Source: Maribacter flavus
GTDB lineage: Bacteria; Bacteroidota; Bacteroidia; Flavobacteriales; Flavobacteriaceae
NCBI RefSeq assembly: GCF_008386635.1
Contig: NZ_VUOE01000002.1
Span: 124,001 to 188,000, forward strand
Direction of reading: 5' to 3'
Length of the DNA: 64,000 bases
The notes beneath the pieces are model-generated. The model was not told the origin of the DNA. It saw only the letters and a list, made by a program, of their open reading frames with translations, and searched no databases. This document shows positions 1 through 8,959 of the stretch, piece by piece; within the stretch, counting starts at the first letter, position 1, and every line of letters starts with the position of its first letter. The translations under genes were made by a program, and so were the position numbers.

Positions 1-2
1 CC

Positions 3-557
3 TCCTTGGATAGCGAGGTTATTTTTGAGGATGCAAAAGTAACCGTACAAACGATACCCTTAAATCACAGGGTCTATACCAATGGATTTTTATTCAGGGA
101 AAAGGAGAGGGAACGCACCTTGAACATTGAGGCCGTTCGATATTATGAAATAGACAAGGCATATTTCAATACTATCAAAAAGGGAAAGGATATTGTTACC
201 GAAATAGGCGAAATCATTCCCAACAGGGAATTGACTTTCGATCCACCTAAACCGACTTCCTATGCTTTTTGCAGCGACACGGCTTATCATCCTAGTATTG
301 TTCCCCTGATAAAGGAGGTGGACTGTTTGTACCACGAGGCTACTTTTTTGGAATCCGAAGTTCATTTGGCCAAAAAGACAAAACACGCAACGGCCAAAGA
401 GGCCGCCGAAATAGCAAAACAAGCTTCCGTTGGTAAATTGATATTGGGCCATTATTCAACACGATATAGTTCCTTGGAGTTATTTAGAAAGGAAGCATCT
501 GTGGTATTCGAACCAGTTGAATTAGCAGATGATGGTAAATCTTTCCACATAGGTTAA
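3..557 (+). CDS. rnz: Ribonuclease Z, 3' part (5' end outside window)
   Basis: C-terminal ~184 codons of a metallo-beta-lactamase-fold tRNA 3'-processing endonuclease, which trims the 3' trailer from tRNA precursors in the cytoplasm. The reading frame is open to the left edge, and the first possible start (a TTG) lies inside the conserved fold, so the gene is cut by the window rather than truncated. Visible family motifs are FCSDTAYHP (metal-binding Asp of the second half), the YHEATF block with the conserved His-Glu, and the closing LILGHYSTRY segment with the last metal-binding His. The N-terminal HxHxDH motif is not in view. The product assignment is secure; the gene end at 557 is certain. 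Confidence 0.93.
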   Translation, partial: SLDSEVIFEDAKVTVQTIPLNHRVYTNGFLFREKERERTLNIEAVRYYEIDKAYFNTIKKGKDIVTEIGEIIPNRELTFDPPKPTSYAFCSDTAYHPSIVPLIKEVDCLYHEATFLESEVHLAKKTKHATAKEAAEIAKQASVGKLILGHYSTRYSSLELFRKEASVVFEPVELADDGKSFHIG

Positions 558-609
558 ATCTTTCTACGCAACCTTTAGGCAGCTCGAATATCCTTAAGTA
601 AAGCCTATC

Positions 610-1110
610 ATGAAAAATTCATTTTTACCTAGTTTATTTTTTGTGCTTATTCTATCAATTTCTTGTGAAAAAGAAGATGGAATAAACGCTGAGTTACGAG
701 GTAGTTCCATCATCGGTACTTGGAACCGTTTCGATGAAATACCTAGTGGCGGTATACGAGAGGAATATCGGTATTTCGATGAAGAGACTTTGCACACCTT
801 TGAGTTGGATGGAACCTACACCTATAAAGTGAATTACTATGGTTTTAAGGATGAGAACCCAAATGAACTAATGGGGCAATCTGAAAATAAAGGAACTTTT
901 GAAGTTAACAATGATAGTGTATTTATTAGGGTTTTTGAAAATACTTCTTGGGAAAAAGGATTTAAGCCGAAGCCCGAGACCATCTTATTGAATGGAGAGG
1001 CTTATGGGAATCGGTTTACCATAAAGAACGAAACATTGACCTTGTATTATATTTCATATCCTGCCGATGCACCAGTACAGACCCAAATGAGTTTTAAAAG
1101 GTTGGAATAG
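610..1110 (+). CDS. Small lipoprotein, lipocalin-like
   Basis: 166-residue predicted lipoprotein of unknown function. Residues 1-19 form a short lipoprotein signal ending in a lipobox-like LSISC, with the Cys followed by acidic residues. The mature part has the look of a small beta-barrel: an early IIGTWNRF motif is typical of lipocalin-like DUFs, where GTW marks the first strand, followed by alternating strands such as GTYTYKV, GTFEVN and LTLYYIS. It stands alone between rnz and pdxH and is followed by a strong hairpin terminator, so it is probably monocistronic. The lipoprotein call is firm; the lipocalin-like fold is inference from the GTW pattern and length. Confidence 0.75.
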   Translation: MKNSFLPSLFFVLILSISCEKEDGINAELRGSSIIGTWNRFDEIPSGGIREEYRYFDEETLHTFELDGTYTYKVNYYGFKDENPNELMGQSENKGTFEVNNDSVFIRVFENTSWEKGFKPKPETILLNGEAYGNRFTIKNETLTLYYISYPADAPVQTQMSFKRLE

Positions 1111-1130
1111 GTTAAAATTAATTGTTTAAT

Positions 1131-1172
1131 AAGACCCCAAAGGTGATTAAAGCTTTTGGGGTCTTGTTATTT
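1131..1172 (+). terminator. Intrinsic terminator after the lipoprotein gene
   Basis: Inverted repeat AAGACCCCAAAG (1131-1142) with CTTTTGGGGTCTT (1153-1165), a ~10-nt loop, and the T-rich stretch TTATTTTT downstream. It sits 20 bp after the stop at 1110 and just before pdxH, so it separates the two transcription units. Confidence 0.8.
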
Positions 1173-1212
1173 TTAGTGATCTTTGAGTATCTTGATTTTT
1201 TTAGTTTTTAGC

Positions 1213-1860
1213 ATGCAGAAAGACCTAGGGAATTATCGGAAATCGTATGAGAAAAGTGCCTTGATGGAGGATAGTATATCCAATAATCCCATGCAGCTTT
1301 TTAAAACATGGTTCCATGAAGTGGAGCAGTCAGATGGTGTCGATGAACCCAACGCGATGACCGTTTCTACCATTGGATTGGATGGCTTTCCCAAAAGCAG
1401 GGTGGTTTTGTTGAAGCGGTTCAACCATGAGGGCTTTATTTTCTACACAAATTATACCAGTGAAAAGGGTAAGGCCATCGCGGCGAATCCCAACATTTGT
1501 ATATCTTTTTTTTGGCCCAATATGGAACGTCAGGTTATCATAAAGGGAAAAGCGGAAAAGGTTGCCGAGAATCTATCCGATGGATACTTTGAATCCCGGC
1601 CAAAAGGAAGCCAATTGGGAGCCTTGGTATCCAACCAAAGCAGTGTTATCGCCTCTAGGGATGTCCTGGAACAGGAACTTAAAACACTTGAGGCTACCTA
1701 CAAAAATAAGGAAGTGCCACGACCAGATCATTGGGGCGGCTATTTGGTGAGGCCCATATCCATTGAATTTTGGCAGGGAAGACCTAATCGGTTACACGAT
1801 AGGATCCGGTTTACCTTGCAAGAGGATTGGGATTGGAAAATGGAACGCTTGGCACCTTAA
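1213..1860 (+). CDS. pdxH: Pyridoxamine 5'-phosphate oxidase
   Basis: FMN-dependent oxidase that converts pyridoxine or pyridoxamine 5'-phosphate to pyridoxal 5'-phosphate, the last step of vitamin B6 biosynthesis and salvage; cytosolic dimer. From the ATG at 1213 it is 215 residues, the normal length. An in-frame TTG at 1183 would add ten hydrophobic residues not expected in the family, so it was not used. Visible motifs are PNAMTVSTIGLDGFPKSRVVLLK (split here only by description: substrate/FMN strand region), FYTNYTSEKGKA (FMN phosphate binding), FFWPNMERQV, the SxQSS block near residue 140, and the C-terminal WQGRPNRLHDR signature. It ends 10 bp before the next gene and probably starts the unit pdxH-sixA-ppk1. 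Confidence 0.95.
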   Translation: MQKDLGNYRKSYEKSALMEDSISNNPMQLFKTWFHEVEQSDGVDEPNAMTVSTIGLDGFPKSRVVLLKRFNHEGFIFYTNYTSEKGKAIAANPNICISFFWPNMERQVIIKGKAEKVAENLSDGYFESRPKGSQLGALVSNQSSVIASRDVLEQELKTLEATYKNKEVPRPDHWGGYLVRPISIEFWQGRPNRLHDRIRFTLQEDWDWKMERLAP

Positions 1861-1870
1861 GCAATAAAGA

Positions 1871-2356
1871 ATGAAGAATCTACTTTTTATGCGCCATGGC
1901 AAATCTTCATGGGACCTTGATGTTGGCGACCAGGACAGGCCTTTGTCACAAAGGGGCATTACGGATGCCCATAGGGTGGGAAATAACCTTTCAAAAGCGA
2001 ATCTGAATCCGGACTTCGTATTTTCAAGTCCCGCAAATAGAGCCTTGCATACGGCCATGATATGTTTGCGGAACCTGAAATTTCCCATGACCAAGTTTCA
2101 AATTGCAATGGATCTTTATGATTTTTCAGGGAACCAAGTACTTGATTTTGTGAAAAAAATGGATGATTCTTTGGGTACGGTCATGATTTTTGGACATAAT
2201 CATGCCTTTACCCATTTGGTAAATTCCCTTGGAGATTCCTATATTGACAACGTTCCAACAAGTGGTTATGTCCACATACGGTTCAAGCAAGATTCTTGGG
2301 CGAACATTTCCCAGGGCAAAATAGTAGAAACGATTTTTCCTAAGCACATAAAATAA
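1871..2356 (+). CDS. SixA-like histidine phosphatase
   Basis: 161-residue member of the histidine phosphatase (phosphoglycerate mutase-like) superfamily, closest in length and pattern to SixA phosphohistidine phosphatases. The catalytic RHG is at residues 8-10 in LLFMRHGKSSWD. A second conserved His occurs in the FGHNHAF block, and SSPANRA supplies the usual SSPxxRA motif. In other bacteria SixA-type enzymes dephosphorylate phosphohistidine on phosphotransfer proteins; the substrate here cannot be told from sequence. Its stop codon overlaps the ppk1 start (TAATG), so translation of this phosphatase and of the His-phosphorylated polyphosphate kinase is probably coupled. That raises the guess that it acts on phosphohistidine or polyphosphate-related metabolism, which is inference only. 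Confidence 0.85.
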   Translation: MKNLLFMRHGKSSWDLDVGDQDRPLSQRGITDAHRVGNNLSKANLNPDFVFSSPANRALHTAMICLRNLKFPMTKFQIAMDLYDFSGNQVLDFVKKMDDSLGTVMIFGHNHAFTHLVNSLGDSYIDNVPTSGYVHIRFKQDSWANISQGKIVETIFPKHIK

Positions 2357-4425
2357 TGGTGAAATTCAACAATCAGTACGTAAATAGAGAGATAAGTTGG
2401 TTATGGTTCAATGAACGCGTACTGCAGGAAAGTGCGGATAAAAATGTCCCGCTCATTGAGCGTTTAAGATTCTTGGGGATTTTTTCGAACAATTTGGACG
2501 AATTCTTCAAGGTACGATATGCCACTGTGAAAAGAATCGTGGAAGCGGGCAAGACCGGTAAAAGTGTTTTGGGAGGTGAAAAGGCAAAGGACCTACTCGA
2601 AGAGATTACAGAGATTGTTATACGTCAGCAAAGTAAAAGTTTGGTTATCCTAAAACATATAGAGGAAGAGTTGGAGCGGGAGAACATTTTTATCATTCGG
2701 GAAACCGCCTTGAACAAAAACCAGAAGGAATTTGTAAAGGAGTATTTTCTTCAGAATGTGAGTCCGCAGCTAATGACCATCATCCTCAACGACCTTACAC
2801 GTTTTCCTACTTTAAAGGATACGGCCGCTTATTTGGCCGTAAAAATGATAATCAAGGGGGACAACGGAAAAAAGGAAAAGCGCTTCGCGCTAATTGAGAT
2901 TCCAAAAGGAGTGGACAGATTTGTGGTACTGCCAAAGGAAGGCGATAAAAATTACATCATAATCCTGGACGATTTGATCAGGTATTGCCTGGGCAATATT
3001 TTTACCATGTTCGAATATGAATCCATTTCCGCCCACATGATCAAGATTACAAGGGATGCGGAACTGGATATGGACAATGACTTGAGCAAAAGTTTTATAG
3101 AGAAGATTTCTTCCAGTGTGGAGCATAGAAAAATAAGCGACCCTGTACGTTTTGTTTATGATAAAAGTATCGCGAAGGACACCTTGGCCTTTCTGAAGGA
3201 GAAAATGCAAATTGAGGATACGGATAGTGTGATTCCCGGTGGTAGGTACCACAACAAAAGGGATTATATGGGTTTTCCAAGTTTGGACAGGAACGATTTA
3301 CTGTATGATAAAATAAAGGCACTGCCCGTAAAGGGACTGAGCATTGAGGGGAGTATTTTGGAAAGTCTAACCCATAAGGATTACCTACAATACACACCAT
3401 ACCATACCTTTACCTATATCCTTAAGTTTCTGCGGGAAGCTGCCTTGGACCCAAAAGTGCGCACCATTAAAATCACGGTATACCGGTTGGCGAACAACTC
3501 CCAGGTGGCCGCGTCGCTTATCAATGCCGTAAAGAACGGAAAACAGGTGACGGTACAAATTGAGTTGCAGGCTAGGTTTGATGAGCAGGCAAATATTGAG
3601 TATGCAGAGCAGTTGCAGGCGGAAGGTGTAAAATTGATATTTGGGGTTCCTGGACTAAAAGTCCATAGCAAGATCTGCCTGATAGAACGCGAAGAGGACG
3701 AAGGTCTAAAACGATACGGATTTATCAGTACCGGAAACTTTAACGAGTCCACTGCGCGTATTTATACCGATTATACCTTGTTTACCTCCCATGCACCAAT
3801 TCTTAAGGAGTTGAACAAGGTCTTTGATTTCTTTGAAACGACCTACAAGATAAATAAGTACAAGCATTTGATCGTTTCGCCACATTATACAAAAAAGGTA
3901 TTTCATAGGCTTATTGAACAGGAAATCGCCAATGCTATCGTGGGAAAAGAGGCCTACATCAAAATAAAGATGAACAGTTTCACTTCCTACGAGATGGTGG
4001 ATAAACTGTACGAAGCAAGTAGGGCAGGGGTTAAGATCCAATTGATCGTTCGTGGAATCTGTTGTTTGGTTCCCGGCGTAAAGGGAATGAGCGAGAACAT
4101 TGAGGCCATCAGTATTGTCGATAAATTCTTGGAGCATACCAGGCTGTTCGTGTTCGCCAATGCCGGAAATCCAAAAGTCTATATCTCCTCTGCGGATTGG
4201 ATGACCCGAAACCTCGATTATAGGGTTGAGGTTGGTTGCCCCATCTATGATGAGGATATCAAGCAGGAACTGATGGATACTTTTGAAATTTGCTGGCGGG
4301 ATAACCTAAAAGCAAGGGTTTTCTCCGAGAAACAGGACAACGCGTACATAAAGGCCAAAACGCCCAAACACCGTTCGCAGTTTGAAACGTACGATTACTA
4401 CGTAAAGAAGTTAAAGGAGAAGTAA
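2356..4425 (+). CDS. ppk1: Polyphosphate kinase 1
   Basis: 689-residue PPK1, the reversible ATP-polyphosphate phosphotransferase that builds inorganic polyphosphate. The N-terminal helical domain starts at once with NREISWLWFNERVLQE. The two C-terminal phospholipase-D-like domains carry the family's catalytic histidines: the autophosphorylated His is at residue 437 in KVHSKICLIER, and the second is His594 in LEHTRLF. The signatures GFISTGNFNESTA and SSADWMTRNLD are also present. Length and residue numbering match the E. coli enzyme (His435, His592) closely. The ATG overlaps the preceding phosphatase stop by one base, giving an operon with the SixA-like gene. Its 3' end converges on miaE with a 13-bp gap and no clear terminator. 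Confidence 0.97.
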   Translation: MVKFNNQYVNREISWLWFNERVLQESADKNVPLIERLRFLGIFSNNLDEFFKVRYATVKRIVEAGKTGKSVLGGEKAKDLLEEITEIVIRQQSKSLVILKHIEEELERENIFIIRETALNKNQKEFVKEYFLQNVSPQLMTIILNDLTRFPTLKDTAAYLAVKMIIKGDNGKKEKRFALIEIPKGVDRFVVLPKEGDKNYIIILDDLIRYCLGNIFTMFEYESISAHMIKITRDAELDMDNDLSKSFIEKISSSVEHRKISDPVRFVYDKSIAKDTLAFLKEKMQIEDTDSVIPGGRYHNKRDYMGFPSLDRNDLLYDKIKALPVKGLSIEGSILESLTHKDYLQYTPYHTFTYILKFLREAALDPKVRTIKITVYRLANNSQVAASLINAVKNGKQVTVQIELQARFDEQANIEYAEQLQAEGVKLIFGVPGLKVHSKICLIEREEDEGLKRYGFISTGNFNESTARIYTDYTLFTSHAPILKELNKVFDFFETTYKINKYKHLIVSPHYTKKVFHRLIEQEIANAIVGKEAYIKIKMNSFTSYEMVDKLYEASRAGVKIQLIVRGICCLVPGVKGMSENIEAISIVDKFLEHTRLFVFANAGNPKVYISSADWMTRNLDYRVEVGCPIYDEDIKQELMDTFEICWRDNLKARVFSEKQDNAYIKAKTPKHRSQFETYDYYVKKLKEK

Positions 4426-4438
4426 AGGCCACCTAGCT

Positions 4439-5023
4439 TTACCCATGTACCTTTTCTGTTTTGCTTAGGTTTTTCATGATATCCGCTTCGTATTCCAACA
4501 GGGCCTGCCATTTTGAATCCACCTCTTTTCGGTCCCCATATTTGCGGGCGAATTTTAGGAACATGGTATAATGACCCGCTTCGCTGATCATGAGTTTATG
4601 ATAGAAATCGGCCAATTTTTTATCTGGAAGTTCTTCGGATAAAAGTCGAAAGCGCTCGCAGCTTCGGGCTTCAATTAACGCCGCATATAAGAGTCGGTGT
4701 ACCAATTGGGTGGTTCTGCTTCCGCCCTTGGGAAAAAATTTAAGCAGTTCCAACACATATTCGTCCTTTCGGTCCCTGCCCAATTTTTGACCTCGTTCCA
4801 AAATCAGGTCGTGCACCATTTTAAAATGCCCCATTTCCTCACGGGACAATGCCACCATTTCCTCAACCAATTCCGTGTATTCTGGAAATGAGACAATCAG
4901 GGAGATGGCCGTACTGGCGGCCTTTTGTTCGCAATAGGCATGGTCCGTCAAGATTTCATCGATATTCTTTTCCACAATATTTACCCATCTTGGATCGGTG
5001 GGTAATTTTAAACCTAACATCAT
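4439..5023 (-). CDS. miaE: tRNA-(ms2io6A)-hydroxylase-like diiron protein
   Basis: 194-residue ferritin-like diiron protein of the MiaE family. MiaE hydroxylates the isopentenyl group of ms2i6A37 in tRNA in the Gammaproteobacteria where it was studied; the modification in Bacteroidota is assumed, not shown. The four-helix iron site is visible: Glu in DHAYCEQKA, ExxH in SREEMGHFK, Glu in LIEARSCERF, and ExxH in ISEAGHYTMF. Length is standard for the short MiaE form. It is transcribed against ppk1 and divergently from the ebo cluster. Two adjacent ATG codons (5021-5023 and 5018-5020) are equally possible starts. Confidence 0.9.
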   Translation of the reverse strand: MMLGLKLPTDPRWVNIVEKNIDEILTDHAYCEQKAASTAISLIVSFPEYTELVEEMVALSREEMGHFKMVHDLILERGQKLGRDRKDEYVLELLKFFPKGGSRTTQLVHRLLYAALIEARSCERFRLLSEELPDKKLADFYHKLMISEAGHYTMFLKFARKYGDRKEVDSKWQALLEYEADIMKNLSKTEKVHG

Positions 5024-5082
5024 TTTAACGCTTATTTACCTTGTTTACTATGTAAAAATAAGGCTTTGTGGGTTTTAATAAT

Positions 5083-5100
5083 TATTTTTGGGAGGAGAGA
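5083..5100 (+). promoter_or_regulatory. Candidate -7 box and purine-rich site before eboA
   Basis: TATTTTTG at 5083-5090 fits the Bacteroidota -7 consensus TAnnTTTG. It runs straight into a purine-rich GGGAGGAGAGA, and eboA starts at 5119. A TTTG at 5065-5068 is the nearest -33 candidate, but the 14-bp spacing is shorter than usual, so this is a weak call. Confidence 0.35.
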
Positions 5101-5118
5101 AATTAGAATACACGTACA

Positions 5119-5967
5119 ATGCAGGTAAGCGAACGGATAAAGGAAGCGCTAGGAGTCCAAGCGGATTCAGGTTCAATGCAATGGCTGACGGAAAAAACCC
5201 AAAAACTGGAATCGGATAAATCCGTACGGGACCTGTTCATGACGTACAGCCTCTTGGCTTCAAAATTTGACAAGAGCACTACATTCAAGGTAGCAAATGC
5301 CGATGAAGGAACACTCGAATTTTTAACCTCCCGAGATGCAAACTTGTTGGAGGTAGCCAGAATTTACCTGCTTATCAAGGTTTTGGAAATCGACACCGAA
5401 TTTTATGGGCCCAAAGTGGCCAACATCATCCAGGTGGCCGATATAACGGAATTGGAGACCTTCTTAAAGTTTCTGGACCTATTGCCAAACCCGGAAATGT
5501 TCCTATTTACGGCCGTAGAAGCCTTGAGAACGAACATATCCGTTATTTTTGATGCCATTACCTTGAACAATCCATATCCAGCCAAATACTTCAACGACCA
5601 GCAGTGGAACCAGATGTATCTAAAAGCTGCGTTTATGGAACGAGATCTCTCGAAAATACCATCGGTAGCGGAACGTGCCAACGTGGATTTGGCAAGGATC
5701 ATATCGGATTATGCCCACGAGCGTTGGGCTGCTTCACGAAAAATAGACCCTATGTTCTGGAGGCCGGTTTCGGGCTTTTTGAATCCGGTGTTGCTTCAGG
5801 ATATGGAACATTTGATGGAGACCGATGATGCCCTGGAGAATATGGCCGGGGCTTTGTGCTGTTATTATGCCGGTACTACCGAAGCCATGGAAATTTTGAA
5901 TCGTAGACCCGACTTGAAACAGCAGATAGCAGCAGGAAAACTAACTTGGAATAACTTAAAGAATTAA
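5119..5967 (+). CDS. eboA: EboA-family protein
   Basis: 282-residue, mostly alpha-helical soluble protein, first gene of a complete eboABCDEF cluster. EboA has no enzymatic motif that I can recognise; the family is defined by its place in this operon. Here the helical pattern, the long acidic/hydrophobic repeats and the motif around PVSGFLNPVLLQDMEHL fit that family by memory, and the following five genes match the conserved order exactly, which is the main support. In Nostoc punctiforme ebo genes are needed to move a scytonemin precursor to the periplasm; what the flavobacterial cluster makes or moves is unknown. It is separated from eboB by only 6 bp. The start ATG lies 19 bp after an AGGAG-like stretch. 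Confidence 0.8.
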   Translation: MQVSERIKEALGVQADSGSMQWLTEKTQKLESDKSVRDLFMTYSLLASKFDKSTTFKVANADEGTLEFLTSRDANLLEVARIYLLIKVLEIDTEFYGPKVANIIQVADITELETFLKFLDLLPNPEMFLFTAVEALRTNISVIFDAITLNNPYPAKYFNDQQWNQMYLKAAFMERDLSKIPSVAERANVDLARIISDYAHERWAASRKIDPMFWRPVSGFLNPVLLQDMEHLMETDDALENMAGALCCYYAGTTEAMEILNRRPDLKQQIAAGKLTWNNLKN

Positions 5968-5973
5968 AGAAAT

Positions 5974-6882
5974 ATGCAGGATAAATTGATGATAATCGAC
6001 CCACACGTTCACATGTCATCCAGAACGACCGATGACTATGAGGCCATGCAGCAAGCGGGCGTGGTAGCTATAATAGAACCTTCTTTTTGGTTGGGCCAAC
6101 CCAGAACTCAGGTCGGGTCCTTTCAGGACTATTTCAGTAGCCTGGTAGGCTGGGAACCCTTCAGGGCCAGCCAGTTTGGGATCAAGCACTATTGTACCAT
6201 TGGCCTAAATTCAAAAGAAGCCAATAATGAGGCCTTGGCGGAACAGGTGGTGGAACTTCTGCCGTTGTATTTGCATAAGGAGAATGTGGTCGCCATTGGA
6301 GAGATAGGGTATGATGATCAAACTCCCGCAGAGGACAAATATTTTAGGATGCAATTGGAACTGGCCAAGGAATTGGATATGACCGTACAGGTGCATACAC
6401 CGCATAGGGATAAAAAAGCGGGCACCATCAAGAGCATGGAAGTATGTCTGGAACATGGTTTGGACCCCGCCAATGTAATTATCGACCATAATAACGAGGA
6501 GACCGTAAAAGAGGTTTTGGATAGGGGTTTTATCGCCGCATTTACCATTTATCCCAAGACAAAAATGGGCAACGAACGTATGGTTGAGGTGGTTCGAAAG
6601 TTTGGTAGCGATAATATCATAGTTGACAGCTCCGCGGATTGGGGTGTAAGTGATCCGTTGGCCGTGCCAAAAACTGCTTCCTTAATGCTTAAACGGGGGA
6701 TTTCACGTGAAGATGTAGTGAAAACCTGTTACCAAAACGCATTGGATGCGTTTAGCAAAAATGGACGCATGAAGGAGGAACACTGGTTAAAGCCAAAAGG
6801 CATCGACCAATCACAACTTTTTAATGATAACAGCGTTTTAAGAGGGCAGACACCTCGGATAGATTCCGAACAAATCTCTTAG
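5974..6882 (+). CDS. eboB: EboB, TatD-like metal-dependent hydrolase
   Basis: 302-residue amidohydrolase-fold protein resembling TatD nucleases, second gene of the ebo cluster. The expected metal ligands are present in order: HxH in IDPHVHMS (residues 11 and 13), Glu in AIGEIGYD, His in VQVHTPH, His in IIDHNNEE and Asp in VDSSADWG. The TIM-barrel layout and length fit the family. The substrate in the ebo context is not known; DNase activity of TatD should not be assumed. It lies 6 bp after eboA and 1 bp before eboC, so the genes are tightly co-transcribed. Confidence 0.88.
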   Translation: MQDKLMIIDPHVHMSSRTTDDYEAMQQAGVVAIIEPSFWLGQPRTQVGSFQDYFSSLVGWEPFRASQFGIKHYCTIGLNSKEANNEALAEQVVELLPLYLHKENVVAIGEIGYDDQTPAEDKYFRMQLELAKELDMTVQVHTPHRDKKAGTIKSMEVCLEHGLDPANVIIDHNNEETVKEVLDRGFIAAFTIYPKTKMGNERMVEVVRKFGSDNIIVDSSADWGVSDPLAVPKTASLMLKRGISREDVVKTCYQNALDAFSKNGRMKEEHWLKPKGIDQSQLFNDNSVLRGQTPRIDSEQIS

Positions 6883-6883
6883 A

Positions 6884-7783
6884 ATGATGAAAAAAATCAT
6901 GGGTTTTGCCAGACTGGCAAGGCCTGCCAATTTACCTACGGCGGCAGCGGATATCTTTGCCGGTATAAGTTTGGCACTTTTTTCTTCCGGTATAGCAATT
7001 CCTGATTTTTTTTCGGCGAACGGGACTGCTGTTCTTTCCTTGGTTTTTGCATCGGTGTTTTTGTACGCCGGAGGTGTGGTTTTCAACGATGTCTTCGATG
7101 CCAAATTGGATGCCGTTGAGCGTCCGGAAAGGCCTATTCCCAGCGGACTCATACCTAAAAACCAGGCTGCCTTATGGGGTGTGTTTTTATTTTTCATCGG
7201 GCTTTACTTGGCATTTTCGGTGCATCAGGTAAGTGGCAGTATTGCAGGTATTTTGATATTTTCAATCCTTGTCTACGATGCCTTGGCCAAAAAGCATTCC
7301 TTTTTTGGGCCCTTGGTCATGGGAATATGCAGGGGATTGAACCTATTGTTGGGGATGTCCATCTTGGGACAGTTGGAGGTATGGTGGGTTTCCGTGGTAC
7401 CCATGATCTATATTTTCGCCATCACGCTGATCAGTAGGGGCGAGGTCCATGGCGATAACAAAAACCATATTGCGATCGCCGGTTTTTTATATATGTTGGT
7501 ATTGGCTTTTATTGCGATTACCATTACTTTGAATACCGATAGAATACTTATTTCCCTACCTTTTATTGTCCTATTTGGGTTTTTGGTGATTAGGCCTTTA
7601 TTAAGAGCCTACAGGGAAAACTCCCCAAGGAATATTAAAAAGGCGGTCATGGCCGGGGTTTTGTCCCTCATTGTTATGGATGCCTGTTGGGTAGCCGGTT
7701 TTAGCCACTGGTATGTGGGACTGCTGGTTTTATTACTTTTGCCTTTATCTTTGTTACTTTCAAGAATTTTTGCCGTTACCTAG
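6884..7783 (+). CDS. eboC: EboC, UbiA-like prenyltransferase
   Basis: 299-residue integral membrane protein of the UbiA superfamily, with about eight or nine hydrophobic segments. The first Asp-rich motif is NDVFDAKLDAVERP (Asn68-Asp72 region), followed by RPIPSG. The second, shorter motif is YDALAKKH near residue 130. These bind the Mg-diphosphate of a prenyl donor in UbiA enzymes. In the ebo cluster EboC is the only clear membrane protein and therefore the natural site where a prenylated or membrane-tethered intermediate would be made; that role is inference. The start (ATGATGAAA) offers two neighbouring ATGs; the first is taken. The stop is 4 bp before the chosen eboD start. Confidence 0.9.
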   Translation: MMKKIMGFARLARPANLPTAAADIFAGISLALFSSGIAIPDFFSANGTAVLSLVFASVFLYAGGVVFNDVFDAKLDAVERPERPIPSGLIPKNQAALWGVFLFFIGLYLAFSVHQVSGSIAGILIFSILVYDALAKKHSFFGPLVMGICRGLNLLLGMSILGQLEVWWVSVVPMIYIFAITLISRGEVHGDNKNHIAIAGFLYMLVLAFIAITITLNTDRILISLPFIVLFGFLVIRPLLRAYRENSPRNIKKAVMAGVLSLIVMDACWVAGFSHWYVGLLVLLLLPLSLLLSRIFAVT

Positions 7784-7787
7784 TGCT

Positions 7788-8948
7788 ATGGAATTAAAAC
7801 CTATCAAGCAGTCGTTTTCAGTTCAATATGAGTACCAACTCCACTTTACAAAGGATTTGTTTCATGTTGATAACCCGCTGTTCGTCAATATTATAAAAGG
7901 ATACAAGGACTACGAGCCTGTAAAGTTGTTTTTTGTAGTCGACAAAGGAGTGGCGGACAGCCACCCAAATCTATTGAACAAAATTTCTGTCTATTGCAGT
8001 TTGTATTCCGTGAACCTGAACTGTACCGATACTTTGGTGATCGACGGAGGGGAACAGTCCAAAAATCATGCAGAATATATTGACTTTGTGCTGAAAGGAA
8101 TTAATGAAAATGCTATCTGCAGGCACTCCTTTGTGGTGGTGATCGGAGGCGGTGCGGTAATCGATATGGTAGGCTATGCTGCGGCCATTGCCCATAGGGG
8201 CGTAAAATTGATTCGGATTCCAACCACGGTGCTCTCACAGAACGATTCCGCCGTAGGCGTAAAGAACAGTGTGAACATCTTTAAGAAGAAAAATTTTCTG
8301 GGGACATTCGCTCCGCCATATGCCATTATCAACGATAGTGATTTCTTGGCGACCTTGGAGCAGCGGGATTGGATAGCCGGAATCGCCGAGGCCATAAAAG
8401 TTGCCTTGATCAAGGACGAGGAATTCTTCGGATATATTGCAAAGCATGCCATTGCCCTTAAGGAAAGGCGTTTGGAACCTATGCAATATGTAATTTATAA
8501 ATGTGCCGAAATGCACATGCAACACATTTCGCAGGGAGGTGACCCCTTTGAGTCCGGTTCCTCCAGGCCGCTGGATTTTGGTCATTGGGCGGCCCACAAA
8601 TTGGAGTTTATGACCAATTACGAGTTAAGACATGGCGAGGCCGTAGCCAAGGGAATAGCATTGGACGTTACCTATGCACAGTTGATCGGGTTGATTTCTG
8701 AGGAAGAATTGAGGACCATTCTTGATGTAATGAAGAAAATCGGTTTCGATTTATCCTTACCACTGTACTCTGAAAAGGAAGTGGACCAGCTTTTGGCCGG
8801 TATCGAGGAATTTAGGGAGCATTTGGGCGGTAGATTGACCATCACATTAATTTCAGGATTGGGAAAGAAACATGATGTCAATGAAATTGACAGGTCGATA
8901 ATGAAACGGTCCATTGAGCAGCTTAATCATCAGATGGCCCTTAAATAG
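7788..8948 (+). CDS. eboD: EboD, 3-dehydroquinate-synthase-like sugar phosphate cyclase
   Basis: 386-residue NAD-dependent sugar phosphate cyclase fold, fourth ebo gene. Conserved features are VIGGGAVIDMVGYAAAI (NAD-binding glycine-rich turn), RIPTTVLSQNDSAVGVKNS (substrate pocket), IAEAIKVALIKD, and the metal-binding His residues in LDFGHWAAHKLE and LRHGEAVAKG. The VGVKNSVN stretch, followed by a KKNFLGTFAPP block, differs from true AroB (VGGKTGVN) and is nearer to the 2-epi-5-epi-valiolone-synthase type, so the substrate may be a seven-carbon sugar phosphate rather than DAHP. The longer open frame from 7713 would overlap eboC by 71 bp; the ATG at 7788 gives the normal N-terminus. Confidence 0.88.
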   Translation: MELKPIKQSFSVQYEYQLHFTKDLFHVDNPLFVNIIKGYKDYEPVKLFFVVDKGVADSHPNLLNKISVYCSLYSVNLNCTDTLVIDGGEQSKNHAEYIDFVLKGINENAICRHSFVVVIGGGAVIDMVGYAAAIAHRGVKLIRIPTTVLSQNDSAVGVKNSVNIFKKKNFLGTFAPPYAIINDSDFLATLEQRDWIAGIAEAIKVALIKDEEFFGYIAKHAIALKERRLEPMQYVIYKCAEMHMQHISQGGDPFESGSSRPLDFGHWAAHKLEFMTNYELRHGEAVAKGIALDVTYAQLIGLISEEELRTILDVMKKIGFDLSLPLYSEKEVDQLLAGIEEFREHLGGRLTITLISGLGKKHDVNEIDRSIMKRSIEQLNHQMALK

Positions 8949-8959
8949 CGAATCCCCTT

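Noticed and set aside
4423..4445. Hairpin between ppk1 and miaE as a bidirectional terminator
   Set aside because: Only a weak six-base pairing (GTAAAG/CTTTAC) with no T-tract on either side.
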